This document shows, one piece after another, positions 47,277 to 57,388 of a stretch of 64,000 bases of DNA. Both the position numbers and the translations under genes were made by a program. This stretch comes from Malassezia japonica. Lineage: Eukaryota > Basidiomycota > Malasseziomycetes > Malasseziales > Malasseziaceae. The stretch spans positions 930,001-994,000 of the forward strand of contig NC_083370.1 in the NCBI RefSeq assembly GCF_029542785.1, in the 5' to 3' direction. The notes beneath the pieces were generated by a model, which worked only from the letters and a program-made list of their open reading frames with translations, was not told the DNA's origin and ran no database searches. The first letter of the stretch is position 1. Each line of letters begins with the position of its first letter.

Positions 47277-50144
47277 ATGGTCATGCTTCGTTTTACGCAG
47301 CTCTGCACGGCAGTCGCTCTGTCGCTGTCGCTGCTCGGCTGTGCTGCCGCGCAGAACGGCGACGGTAAGCCGGGTACATACAAGATTGTTCAGGAAAACT
47401 CGATGGCGTCGGCTATGATGCTGGGTCTCGCGAACGAAAACACTGCCTTTATCATGGACAAGGTCGAAGGTAACCCAAACAAGACCAACTCGGGCAAGCC
47501 CGTCTGGTCTTCGCTGGTGAACTTGGACGACTGGTCGGTCAAGGCGCTGGACGCTCAAACGAACCCTTTCTGTGCCTCTGGCGCTGTGTTGGGCAACGGC
47601 TCTTACATTGTCGCCGGTGGCAACAAGGCCGTCGGTTTCGGCGGTGCTTCGCCGGGCGGCGACACGGGTCCTTACGGCCCTTATAACGACCAGGACGGTC
47701 GGCGCGTCGTCCGCATTCTCGAGCCGAACGACAACATCGACAAGCTTGTCTGGCATGATGAGTTCAACAGCCAGAACCAGATGGACTCGGAGCGTTGGTA
47801 CCCTGGTATCGAAGTCATGGCTGATGGCTCGGTGGTGCTTATCGGCGGTGCTACGAGCGGTGGTTACATCAACCGTAACTTCCCCAACAAGGACCCTATT
47901 TATGCCACGGATGGAAGCAAGCCGCCTGTCGACGGCCAGTGGGCGCAGGGCGGTGCTAACCCCTCGTACGAGTTCTGGCCGCAGACGGGTGACAAGCCCA
48001 AGCCGCAGATTTCCCAGTTCATGGTCAAGACCAGTGGTCTGAACATGTACGCGCACACCTATTTGATGCCTTCTGGACAGATCTTCATGCAGGCCAACTA
48101 CAGCACCGTCATGTGGGACGCGATCAATAACAAAGAGACCCCCCTGCCTGACATGCCTGGCCAGGTGGTGCGTGTATACCCTGCCTCTGGTGCGACGGCC
48201 ATGCTGCCCCTGACGCCTGCAAACAAGTATACTCCTACGATCCTGTTCTGCGGTGGTCTGTTCATGGAAGACGAGAAGTGGGGTGACTACACCAAGCCGA
48301 ACACAAACATGTATAAGCAAATGGCCAGCTCCGACTGCTCTTCCATCACGCCCGAGACCGCGGATGGCAAAGCCGTCGACGGTGTGCAGTACGACCACGT
48401 TGGCGACCTCCCCGAGGGCCGTTCGATGGGCCAGTTCATCCATCTTCCTGATGGCAAGCTGGTCATTGTGAACGGTGCTCAGTACGGTACTGCTGGCTAC
48501 GGTAACACCACTTGGAACCAGGTCAAGGATACTAACGGCAACTCGGTTAACCTCGAGGGCTTTTCGCAGGACCCTACCTACCGCCCTGTGCTCTTTGACC
48601 CCGAAGCGCCGAAGGGCAAGCAGATCATCACGGATGGTCTTGGCAACTCGACGATTGCTCGTCTGTACCACTCGTCGGCCATTCTTATCCCCGATGGTTC
48701 GGTGCTGGTTGCCGGTTCGAACCCCCACCAGGACTACACGATCCTGCCGAAGAACATCGACTCGAAGTACAAGGGTTACGACACGACCTATGCGCTTGAG
48801 CAGTGGTATCCCCCCTACTACTTTGAGGAGCGTCCTCCGGTGAACGGTGTGCCGAAGGTGATTGGATACGGCGGTCCGTCGTTCAACGTCACGGTCCCCG
48901 CGAGCTTCATGGGCAAGGCTGCGAACGACATGGCGAACAGCACCAAGATCATGGTCATTCGCCCTGGTTTCTCGACGCACGCGATGAACATGGGCCAGCG
49001 TTCGCTGCAGCTCGACAACTCGTACGAGGTGCTGGACAACGGTGATGTGAACTTTATCGTGAACCCCATGCCGACGAACCAGAACATCTTTGTGGCTGGC
49101 CCTGCGCTCTTCTTTGTCACCGTGAACGGTGTGCCGAGCAAAGGTAAGCAGGTCTTGATCGGCAAGGAGGACCTCGGCCATGTGCCCTTCAACATCAAGT
49201 CGGGTAACGAGCCTGCGCCGCTGCCTGAGAAGAAGAACAACCCCAAGTTCAACGCCAAGCTGAACCAGTCGCCGTCGTCGCTCGGCAAGAGTGCCGAGAA
49301 CAACTCGCTGTCGGGCGGTGCGATCGCCGGTATTGTGGTGGGTATCATCGCCGCCGTGATCCTTTTCCTGCTTGCCCTGCTCCTGTTCCTGCGGTACCGT
49401 CGCCGCAACGGCACGGACAGCAAGTACTCTGCGCTGGGCAACGCGAACGGCAATGTGCCGCCGAGCCAGGGCCCACGTGCCCAGACGACGCCTCACGCTG
49501 GTGCGGTCGGTGCCATGCCGTGGGCCAGTGCGGCGAACGAGGGTGTGCATCGCGACCAGCCTTATGATGAGTCGCGCGTGCGTATGATGGCTGGTAACGA
49601 GTCGCAAACTGAGCTGCACGACCCGAACCAGTCCACGGAGCCGTTCGGACCCAAGGGTCAGTTCAACTCGTACAGCACGCTTCCGCACTCGAACAGCCGT
49701 CACGATGGCGACTTGTCCATGAACGGTCACATGGGCGCTCGCTACTCGGACCAGGTTCCGATGTCGAATATGGCTGCCTCTACACACTACCCGAGCGGCC
49801 ATTCCCAATCCCCCTACTCGGGCAACTCGCCCCCTCACACCGGTACGGAGATGCATTCGGTGCAGTCGCACCAGATGCAGCCTAGTGTCACGACCCATGG
49901 GGGCTACACCAGCGCTGTCGGCTCGCCCGCGCGTACTCCGCAGAACGCCCCGGTGCTGCTCCCCGACCCGCAGTCCGAGCATGGCATTGCTGGGTACCCG
50001 GCGCAGCAGCAGTACCAGTACCCTCAGTCCCACTCGCAAGCGTCGCACCTTGCGGGCCCCCGTGAGATGCCGATTCGCTCGAACCTGCAGCAGCATCTGC
50101 ACATGACTGGCCAGGATGCCGGACAGATCCGGCGCATTCAGTAA
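47277..50144 (+). CDS. Membrane-anchored glyoxal oxidase (copper radical oxidase, AA5_1-like)
   Basis: Single exon, 955 aa. A signal peptide (MVMLRFTQLCTAVALSLSLL) leads into a kelch-type beta propeller. The radical copper site can be read: Cys99 in NPFCASGAVLGNGSYIVAGG (crosslinked Cys), Tyr175 in ERWYPGIEV, Tyr464-His465 in LYHSSAILIPDGS, and His568 in STHAMNMGQRS. A C-terminal all-beta domain is followed by one membrane helix at about residue 680-705 (GIVVGIIAAVILFLLALLLF), a basic RYRRRN stop-transfer and a cytosolic tail of about 250 residues rich in Ser/Gln/Pro. Glyoxal oxidases oxidise aldehydes and release H2O2. Ustilago Glo1 is a membrane-bound relative. Start at 47277 was chosen for the signal peptide; 47283 is also possible. 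Confidence 0.92.
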   Translation: MVMLRFTQLCTAVALSLSLLGCAAAQNGDGKPGTYKIVQENSMASAMMLGLANENTAFIMDKVEGNPNKTNSGKPVWSSLVNLDDWSVKALDAQTNPFCASGAVLGNGSYIVAGGNKAVGFGGASPGGDTGPYGPYNDQDGRRVVRILEPNDNIDKLVWHDEFNSQNQMDSERWYPGIEVMADGSVVLIGGATSGGYINRNFPNKDPIYATDGSKPPVDGQWAQGGANPSYEFWPQTGDKPKPQISQFMVKTSGLNMYAHTYLMPSGQIFMQANYSTVMWDAINNKETPLPDMPGQVVRVYPASGATAMLPLTPANKYTPTILFCGGLFMEDEKWGDYTKPNTNMYKQMASSDCSSITPETADGKAVDGVQYDHVGDLPEGRSMGQFIHLPDGKLVIVNGAQYGTAGYGNTTWNQVKDTNGNSVNLEGFSQDPTYRPVLFDPEAPKGKQIITDGLGNSTIARLYHSSAILIPDGSVLVAGSNPHQDYTILPKNIDSKYKGYDTTYALEQWYPPYYFEERPPVNGVPKVIGYGGPSFNVTVPASFMGKAANDMANSTKIMVIRPGFSTHAMNMGQRSLQLDNSYEVLDNGDVNFIVNPMPTNQNIFVAGPALFFVTVNGVPSKGKQVLIGKEDLGHVPFNIKSGNEPAPLPEKKNNPKFNAKLNQSPSSLGKSAENNSLSGGAIAGIVVGIIAAVILFLLALLLFLRYRRRNGTDSKYSALGNANGNVPPSQGPRAQTTPHAGAVGAMPWASAANEGVHRDQPYDESRVRMMAGNESQTELHDPNQSTEPFGPKGQFNSYSTLPHSNSRHDGDLSMNGHMGARYSDQVPMSNMAASTHYPSGHSQSPYSGNSPPHTGTEMHSVQSHQMQPSVTTHGGYTSAVGSPARTPQNAPVLLPDPQSEHGIAGYPAQQQYQYPQSHSQASHLAGPREMPIRSNLQQHLHMTGQDAGQIRRIQ

Positions 50145-50258
50145 CGGATTACATGCATTCCTTTGACTACGACACCCGGTGCATTTCCACCACTGCCTTT
50201 AGACTCATACCCCTGCGTATCTGTAGGAACGAAGATAATCTTTGCTATGACACCGAGC

Positions 50259-51452
50259 CTACAAATCGTACGGCGCCAAGAGGCTGCGCACCACCTCGTA
50301 GGTCAGGAACGAAGCGCCCATCGACGGGGCGACCTTGAGCAGGTTGGGCACAAGGCCAAAGTAGAGTCCCTTGATGCCGCTGCGGCGCACAATGTTGCGG
50401 ATTGCATCGATGCCGCCTGCGTTAGTCGCGGTACGTACTCTTGTCCTTGTAGCCGAGCGACGAGTTGGGCATGCCTGCGACCTGCATGCGGCGACGGATT
50501 ACGTCCAGGGGGTATGTGAGTGTCTGGCTCACGGCGCCCGCCCAGGCGCCGCACACGAGCTTCATCAGCGAGTTGGGCGCGGTGCCGTCCTCCTTGGTAA
50601 AGAACTGGCGCGCCTGTTCATAGAAGAAAAAGTTGAACGCGACGTACGGCGCAACGCCCTGCGGTGAGAGGAGACACGTACCATGCTCGTCGGAATCACA
50701 CCGCGGTAGAGGCCGCGGAGCCCACCCTCCTCGCGGTACACCTTGATCGTCATCTCCATGACGCCCGGCACACGCGGCGCAGTGGGCTTTTTTCCTGCCT
50801 CGGCCGCCGACTTGTTCTCCATGTACATCGACGCAGAGGCGATCGAGATACGCGAGCGCACCAGGTCCAGTGGATAGGTAGACACCACGCTCGCGATACC
50901 CGCAATCGCACCGGCCACGAGGCGCGGCATCGGACCGAGCGAGTACTCGATGTGCTCAATGTGGATCGCGCCGTGCACTTCGTCTACCAAGACAGGATGG
51001 GCGAGCCAGCGCTTCATCGACTCATAGGTAGTGAACTGCACCGCGCTGTACGGCGCAATGCGAAGGCAGTTGATTCCGTTTCCGCGCATGAAGCCGCGGA
51101 ACCCCTCCTCCTTCCAGATCTTGGACAAGCCGTCCCAGACACCGGAGTAGGCTTTTTTCTCCCCCTTTGCCGGGGTCGGCTGCACTTGCCTGGGTCAGTA
51201 GAGCAACATACATAATAACTGGGTCAGTTTCTATTACGTACTTTTCAAGCGCTCCAAAGGACTGACAATGGTGCGGCTCGCGCACCCCGCGGCGCCGCCC
51301 GCAATAAAACTCGACCACATAAACGGACTCCCCGGGCGTTTCCCGTCGGCAACGTGAATGGCCTGCTCCATTGACTTTTGCGCCTGCGACGCGCCAGGCG
51401 TGCCGTGCGCTGTAGGCTGCATTTCCATCGGTCTCGCTTCGGCACCGCTCAT
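50259..51452 (-). CDS. Mitochondrial carrier (Ypr011c / SLC25-like), 5 exons including a 7-nt microexon
   Basis: Exons 51452-51242, 51218-51212, 51189-50682, 50658-50439 and 50416-50259 give 367 aa. Introns are 23, 22, 23 and 22 nt. Three carrier repeats are present with Px[DE]xx[RK]-type signatures: [16 protein letters not shown] (completed only through the microexon), [16 protein letters not shown] and [16 protein letters not shown], plus matching [24 protein letters not shown] and [13 protein letters not shown] segments. The wording is closest to the yeast Ypr011c / SLC25A42-type group that carries adenine-nucleotide-like substrates; the exact substrate is inference. Start at the ATG 51452 places a short tail before the first helix. 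Confidence 0.88.
51212..51218 (-). other. 7-nt microexon of the mitochondrial carrier gene
   Basis: Seven bases (TTATTAT on the minus strand) lie between a 23-nt intron (51241-51219) and a 22-nt intron (51211-51190), both ending CTGACCCAG. They supply the bases that complete the conserved ERLKIIMQVQ carrier signature; skipping them shifts the frame. Confidence 0.8.
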
Positions 51453-51583
51453 GCTGCCATCCCTCGTGCAGCGCACGTTGGAACCCGGCGGCACTCCGCG
51501 TAGCTGCAGGCGCGTGTGATGTTCACGCGCTGATTGGCTCAAAAGACACCCATGTTTAGTCACCCGGCTGGATCGCGGAGTCG

Positions 51584-54500
51584 CTACGTAAAGCCCTTCC
51601 AGAGCGACGAGCCGCCGCTCTCCTCTGGCTTGGCCGTGATATCGGAGGAAATGACACGGTGGACGTAACAGAGCTGGGTCAGTGAGTGATACGTACATAG
51701 TCCACGTAGCTCATGGCGTCGTTGTTCTGGTCCTCGACGAGATTGTTCGCAAGCTCCACCTCCACTGGGGTTAGCGTCCTTCCATGCGTGGATACGTACT
51801 GCCGTCGCGGTTCTGGCGCGCGATAATCACCTGGAGCGTCGGCTTGCAGCGCTGCGCAGCAAAGCTGCTGATGAGGCTGCGCACCTGCTTCGAGAGCTTC
51901 GTCGGGAGGTTCGGCAGGCTCGTCATGCGCGGGTCGAGCTCGTCGATGGAGCCCACGCCGTACAGGTCCTCGAGCAGCTTCGGCGACACCTGCGCGCCGA
52001 GCCACAAGAGGCACCACTCGCCGTTCTCGAGCAGGTATGCACCGTGCGGCTCCATCCGCGCAAAGCTTGGGCGCATCAGGTGCGGGCACTCGGTGATCTT
52101 CATCAGCGCGTCCTCCTCTGCCTGCTTCTCCGGCGAGAGGCCGGTGCGCGGCACGACCGGCTCGCCGTCGGTCGGCGCGAGGCGGTGCAGTGCGATCATG
52201 CGCGGGTACAGCAGCGCCATGGTCGACCCCACGCTGAGGCCGAGGAGGAGGCGGATGAAGTAGACGCGCACGTCCGAGGTGACGTTGCCGCCCTTGATCG
52301 CCTTGTTTTTGATCAGCGCCAGGGTGTACAGAGGGAAGAGCTTGAAGCTCTCTGGCAGGATCAGCTGGCCCGCACTGGTCGACGACGCGCAGTTGCGCCG
52401 GTAGGCCATGAGGATCGCGACGCACTTGGACGTGAGGTAGCTGCGCACGTCCTTGAGCGCCTTGGTGTGAGCCAAGGTCGCGGCCTCTTTTGCGTAGAAC
52501 GACAAGGCGCTGTCCATATCCGCGTAGCGGAAGACGTTGCCGAGCGCCGTAGTGACAGGCACGGCGAGCGTGTGGCAGCGTACGCGGCGCTCGCCCGTCG
52601 CACTCGTGTAGAGCACGGCGCACTGGAAGTAGGCTTCCTGCGACTCTTCGAGGCGACCGTCGTGCTTGATGAGCGCGGTGAGCGCTTTGTCCGCGTCCCA
52701 CGTGCCCAGCTCGAGGTCGGTCGGCGAGTGCTGATGGAAGTTGCCATAGTGCTTCGCGACGCGCAGGCCGGTCGAGCAGCGGATGCGCATCGTGACATTG
52801 TACGCCGTCTCGCGCAAGACCGTGCGCTGGACCTCGGCGAGGACGCGCGCTCCGTCGCGCACCGGGTCGAAGCGCGGGTGGAAGTACACCTCGCCGCCGG
52901 TCTCGGCGGTCATGTGGCCGATGGTCGCCACGTCAATGTACTGGCTCGGGAAGAAGAAGGTGTTGACACCGATACCCGCCAGTGCAAGCTCCTCGCCGAG
53001 CTGGCGGTAGAAGGCGTCCTGCGCGGCAAACAGGTTCTTTTCGCTGTCGGTGCCGTACAGCTTGGTGTCTTCGCGGTGCTTCAGCTTGCCGGGGCCGACC
53101 GTGGGAATGGTCGCGAGGAACAGGTTGAGCTGTCCACCGATGAGCGAGAGCGTCGCCTGTGCAGAGCGCAGCGCGGAGCCGAGCGCCGCCTCGGACGACG
53201 AGGTATTCGCAAAGTTGGTCGGGAGGTCGCGCAGCAACGCCTCAATCGGCGCGCGCGATGCCCACGGGTCGACCAGCAGGCCGCTCGAGATCGGGATGAA
53301 CGGATCGTCAATGTCGGCCATGACGAGCATTTGCGCCTGCTCGAGCTCGGGGTCGAGGTTGTAAAAGTGCAGCGCCTGGTCAAAGGTGATGATACCGACG
53401 CGGCTTCCGGGCGGCAGGCCGAAGCCGACCGCGGCCTCGCTCGGCGGCGCGTCCGGTGCGGGGCCGTACAGCGTCTCGCGGATCGCCTGCGTGCACACCT
53501 GCAGCGCGCCGCAGCGCACCGCGCTGAAACTCACGTCGATCACAAAGAGATAGGTGAGGGGGCGCGGCGCACGCACGGTCGTCTGCCCCTTGCCGAGATT
53601 CAGCGTGCCGAGCGCGGCTTCGCCGGCGGCCTTGGCCGCCTTGGCCGCCGACTTGGCCGCCGAGTCGTCCGTCTGGCTCGCGAGATTGTCGGTCATGCGC
53701 TCGACGCTCTCCTGCATCTTGGACGAGGTGGTGAGCTGCGCGGTAGAGGCGCTCACGTCCACCGGCGGCGTCGGCAGCATGTGTGTCACCGACGCGGGGG
53801 CCTGCACCGCCCAGTACTCGGTCGGAACCGCAAAGTCGACCGTGCCGTGCGTCAGCTCGGGACGCATCTCCAGGTCGACCCGGCGCCCGGAAATGTCCAG
53901 GTTGCAGAAGTAGTCCGACGCAACATCCGTCGCGTTGCCACACAGGCTACAGATCCACTTCATGCCGCCCTCCACAAACAGACACCAGGGGTTGATGTAG
54001 GCGCGGCAGCGCTTGCAGCGCGGCGGGCCCGATTCGCCCGGCACCGCCAGAGGCACCGCGGCCTCGTCGGCACGCTGCTGCGCAAAGGGCTGCACAGTAA
54101 GCGCGATCGGAAGCTTGGACGACGCAGAGACCTCGTCGGTGGCCGGCATGCAGTACGTCGTGAGACGCATAAACTTGGCCGAGCAGTTGCCTTGGTCCAC
54201 CGCCGCGTAGTTGGTCGTGGACAGGGGGAGCCCCTCGCGCGTGCACGTCCCAAAGAACTCGTGGTTAAAGAACTGCTGGTCCGCGTACTGCGCGTCGACT
54301 GGCGCAGGAATCTGGTCGGGGTCGATCTTGGGCCGCGCATTGCCCGTGCCGGGGCCCATGCCCGACACATTGGCGTTCGGCGCGGTGGACGCAGGGGGCA
54401 CACCGCCGACGGTCGGCGGCGGCTGCGTCTGCGGCGTACGCATGCCAATCGCCGCACGGTTCGCCGCAAGCTGCGCCTGGGAAATCGAGTTGCGCTGACC

Positions 54501-55193
54501 AGGGATCATGTCCAGCGTGCCTTCCGTGTCGTCATCCGCAGCTGCCTGGCCCTGCAGGCCGACAGGGCCGTGCAGGTTCGCACGCGCGGCAGCTTCCTGT
54601 TGCCAGTTGGCCTGCGCAGGCGGCGGGCGCGCCGCCACGTCGTTCCAGCCGGCCGACGCGGGCGGCGCGGCATCCTGGTGGTACGCACGCGCCGCACGCT
54701 TTGCACGCGCAGGGCCCATCGGCGGGCGGGCGGGCGACGCGGCCGGCGCAGGCGCGGCCGGCGCGGGCGCGGGCGACTTGGACGGTGCGTTGGGGGCGAC
54801 GGCCATGCGCTGCATCCCGCCTTCGAGACCCGTCTGTGGCGGGCGCGCACCAGGCGCAGGCGAGCGCGACGGCGGGCGCGGTGAGCGCGGCGGCAGCGCA
54901 CCCGTTGGGGGGCGCGGCGAGCGCGGCGGCAGCGGCGCATTCGGCGGGCGCGGCGAGCGCGCGGGCTGCGGCGGCATGGGGCTGCGTGCACGCGTGGGAT
55001 TCACCGGTGCACCGGTCGGTCCTTGCGCAGGGCGCGGGCGCACGGCCGGCGACGCCGGCGGGCGCGGCGTGGTGCTCGCTGGCATGCCCGGTCGAGCGGG
55101 TGCCGGGCGGGCGCCTGCGTTAGTCAGAGACCACGTACCATTCGCCGGGGGACGGGGCGAAGGCCCACGCATCATAGGGGGACGTGAGTCCAT
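51584..55193 (-). CDS. SEC24: COPII coat subunit Sec24, 4 exons
   Basis: Exons 55193-55139, 55114-51800, 51764-51697 and 51673-51584 give 1175 aa. Introns are 24 nt (in-frame, no stop), 35 and 23 nt. A Pro/Ala-rich N-terminus of about 270 residues precedes the zinc finger ([26 protein letters not shown]), the trunk domain ([75 protein letters not shown]), helical and gelsolin-like domains, and a C-terminus restored by splicing ([20 protein letters not shown]). Sec24 binds cargo and Sec23 on ER exit vesicles. The extended Pro-rich leader with repeated RSPRPP units is longer than usual. Confidence 0.95.
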
Positions 55194-55359
55194 CGTCGAG
55201 CAGAGTTCAGCCGAGCGATCGGGAGGGCGACGTCGTCTCCACCTTCAGGTCGAACGGACGAGACAATCGTTCGAGCAAACACCGCACGGCGCTCGCCCGC
55301 CGCGTGGCCTCGGCCGAAAAAGTTGTTCCGTGCGGCGCGACGCGACGCGCTCCTCCACG
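55194..55359. promoter_or_regulatory. 166-bp divergent interval (SEC24 / phosphatase-TS fusion)
   Basis: Separates the start codons of SEC24 and of the phosphatase-thymidylate synthase gene. It must contain both 5' leaders. No specific element is recognised. Confidence 0.35.
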
Positions 55360-56952
55360 ATGAGCGGCGCAGCCCCGATGCCGCGCCTGGTGCTTGTCCG
55401 GCACGGCACGACCGAGTGGTCCAAGAGTGGGCAGCATACGGGTCAGACGGATCTCCCTCTGCTGCCCGAAGGTGTCGCAGAGGCGCGTGCGTTTGGCGCG
55501 CAGCTGACCGGCCGCGGCGCGTCGGCCGTGATCAATTTGGACGACGTGCACGCAATTCTGCGCAGCCCCCGCACGCGGTGCGCGCAGACGCTCGATGCGC
55601 TGCTTGGTTCCGAGTCTGAGCGTGCTTCGCAGAAGCTGCCGCAGGTGGCTATCGACGACGACCTGCAAGAGTGGAACTATGGCGCGTACGAAGGCGTGAC
55701 CACCCACGACATCCAAGCGAAGCGCGCGGGCTGGGACATTTTCCGCGACGGCGCGCTTGACGGCGAGTCGCCTGAGGCGGTGAGCGCGCGTGCGGACCGC
55801 GTCGTGAAGCGCGTCCGCGCGCTGCACGAGAAGGAGCACATCGACGTGGTCGTCGTGTCGCACGGCCACTTTAGCCGCGTGCTCCTCGCGCGTTTCCTCA
55901 ACCTGCCGGTGCAGTTGGGCGCAATGTTTGACATGGAGACGACCGGCGTCGCGGTCCTCTCGTACGCACACCACACGCTTGCCGAGCCGGTGCTCAAGGC
56001 GATGTTCTCGCCCAAGCTCTACCCCCACCTGCAAGTGGGTACCACGCCGCACGAGGAGCGGCAGTACCTCGATCTTGTCCGCGACGTGATCACGCGCGGC
56101 GAGGTGCGACAGGACCGTACCGGGACCGGGACGCGCGCGCTTTTTGCGCCGCACTCGACGCTCAAGTTCTCGCTGCGTAACAACACGCTCCCGCTGCTTA
56201 CGACCAAGCGTGTCTTTTTCCGCGGCGTGCTCGAGGAGCTGCTCTGGTTCATTTCCGGCAAGACGGACGCCAACCTGCTCGCGGAGCGCAACGTGCACAT
56301 CTGGGACGGCAACGGCTCTGCCGAGTTCCTCAAGAAGCGCGGTCTGGGCCACCGCCGCGAGGGCGACCTGGGCCCCGTCTACGGCTTCCAGTGGCGTCAC
56401 TTTGGCGCGCAGTACGTCGACGCGGACACGGACTACAGCGGCAAAGGCGTCGACCAGCTCGCGCAGGTCATCCACCAGATCAAGACGAACCCCACCGACC
56501 GCCGCATTCTGCTCAGCGCGTGGAACCCGCCAGACCTGCCGCTGATGGCCCTCCCGCCGTGCCATATCCTGTGCCAGTTCTTTGTCGCACTGCCTACGCC
56601 GGACGAGGCCGCAGCTGGGCGCAAGCCGCAGCTCTCGTGCCAGATGTACCAGCGCTCGTGCGATCTCGGCCTCGGCGTGCCCTTCAACATTGCTAGCTAC
56701 GCGCTACTGACGCACCTCATTGCGCACGTCACGGGATGCGAGGCCGCCGAGTTCACGCTCGCGATGGGCGACGCACACGTCTACCTCGACCACGTCGGGC
56801 CCCTGAAGGAGCAGCTCGAGCGCGAGCCCCGCGCGTTCCCCACGATCCAGCTCAAGCGCGAGGTGAGCTCCATCGACGACTTCCGCCCCGACGACATCCA
56901 GGTCGTGGGCTACCAGCCGCACGGCAAGATTGACATGCGCATGAGTGTGTAA
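55360..56952 (+). CDS. Fusion of a histidine-phosphatase domain to thymidylate synthase
   Basis: One exon of 530 aa encodes two complete enzymes. Residues 8-215 are a phosphoglycerate-mutase-type phosphatase: [20 protein letters not shown] with the phospho-acceptor His15, [33 protein letters not shown], and [17 protein letters not shown] with His168. Wording and length resemble yeast Shb17 (sedoheptulose-1,7-bisphosphatase). From residue 229 a full thymidylate synthase follows: [66 protein letters not shown], catalytic Cys401 in [30 protein letters not shown] and [17 protein letters not shown]. There is no stop, gap or intron signal between them. TS makes dTMP from dUMP; Shb17 feeds ribose-phosphate synthesis, so coupling to nucleotide supply is plausible inference. 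Confidence 0.9.
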   Translation: MSGAAPMPRLVLVRHGTTEWSKSGQHTGQTDLPLLPEGVAEARAFGAQLTGRGASAVINLDDVHAILRSPRTRCAQTLDALLGSESERASQKLPQVAIDDDLQEWNYGAYEGVTTHDIQAKRAGWDIFRDGALDGESPEAVSARADRVVKRVRALHEKEHIDVVVVSHGHFSRVLLARFLNLPVQLGAMFDMETTGVAVLSYAHHTLAEPVLKAMFSPKLYPHLQVGTTPHEERQYLDLVRDVITRGEVRQDRTGTGTRALFAPHSTLKFSLRNNTLPLLTTKRVFFRGVLEELLWFISGKTDANLLAERNVHIWDGNGSAEFLKKRGLGHRREGDLGPVYGFQWRHFGAQYVDADTDYSGKGVDQLAQVIHQIKTNPTDRRILLSAWNPPDLPLMALPPCHILCQFFVALPTPDEAAAGRKPQLSCQMYQRSCDLGLGVPFNIASYALLTHLIAHVTGCEAAEFTLAMGDAHVYLDHVGPLKEQLEREPRAFPTIQLKREVSSIDDFRPDDIQVVGYQPHGKIDMRMSV

Positions 56953-57388
56953 TTTTGCGCGCGTCGCCAAGATAGCGGCACGTGATATAGCCCCAACAAT
57001 ACGCGGCCGCGCGGCAGGTGGCGAATCCGGCACGCCGCAGCGCGTGGCACATGACTGAAACCGAGGAACCATCGGACAGGATGCAGTTGGGCATTTCACT
57101 GTTTTTTATTGGCCCGCTGCAAGAAATGCAGCAACCCAAAGCAACAGATTGGCTAGCGGCGAAAAGTGCGTGGGGTAAATGTGGTAATGGAATGGGTCGG
57201 CGCCGTACTTTCTTGCTTCTCCGCAAAGGGAGGTTTGCAAGTGCGGCTCTTGTGTCCTGCCCACGTCTTGTATCGCGTCCGTTTACGCGTCGTACAACCG
57301 TAGAGGCGCTTGGACTGCAAGGTTCTGGCAGTCTTCTTGCTAAACACCGCCTCATACCCTAACTCATACGCACCGCTCCTTGTTTACC
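56953..57388. other. 436-bp intergenic region
   Basis: Separates the fusion gene from the MARVEL gene on the same strand. A plus frame at 57018-57362 shows no family resemblance and is not called. It should contain the terminator of the first gene and the promoter of the second. Confidence 0.4.

Noticed and set aside
47262..50102. 946-codon minus frame opposite the glyoxal oxidase gene
   Set aside because: Antisense shadow produced by codon bias; the plus frame has a signal peptide, active-site residues and a membrane helix.
52044..54884. 946-codon plus frame opposite SEC24
   Set aside because: Antisense shadow of a clearly recognised coding gene; Arg/Gly/His-rich with no domains.
56030..56050. 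Separate thymidylate synthase gene starting at an internal ATG near 55999
   Set aside because: No stop codon, intron or promoter-like gap separates it from the phosphatase domain, so a fusion is the simpler reading.
57018..57362. 114-codon plus frame upstream of the MARVEL gene
   Set aside because: No family resemblance and located where the promoter of the next gene must be.
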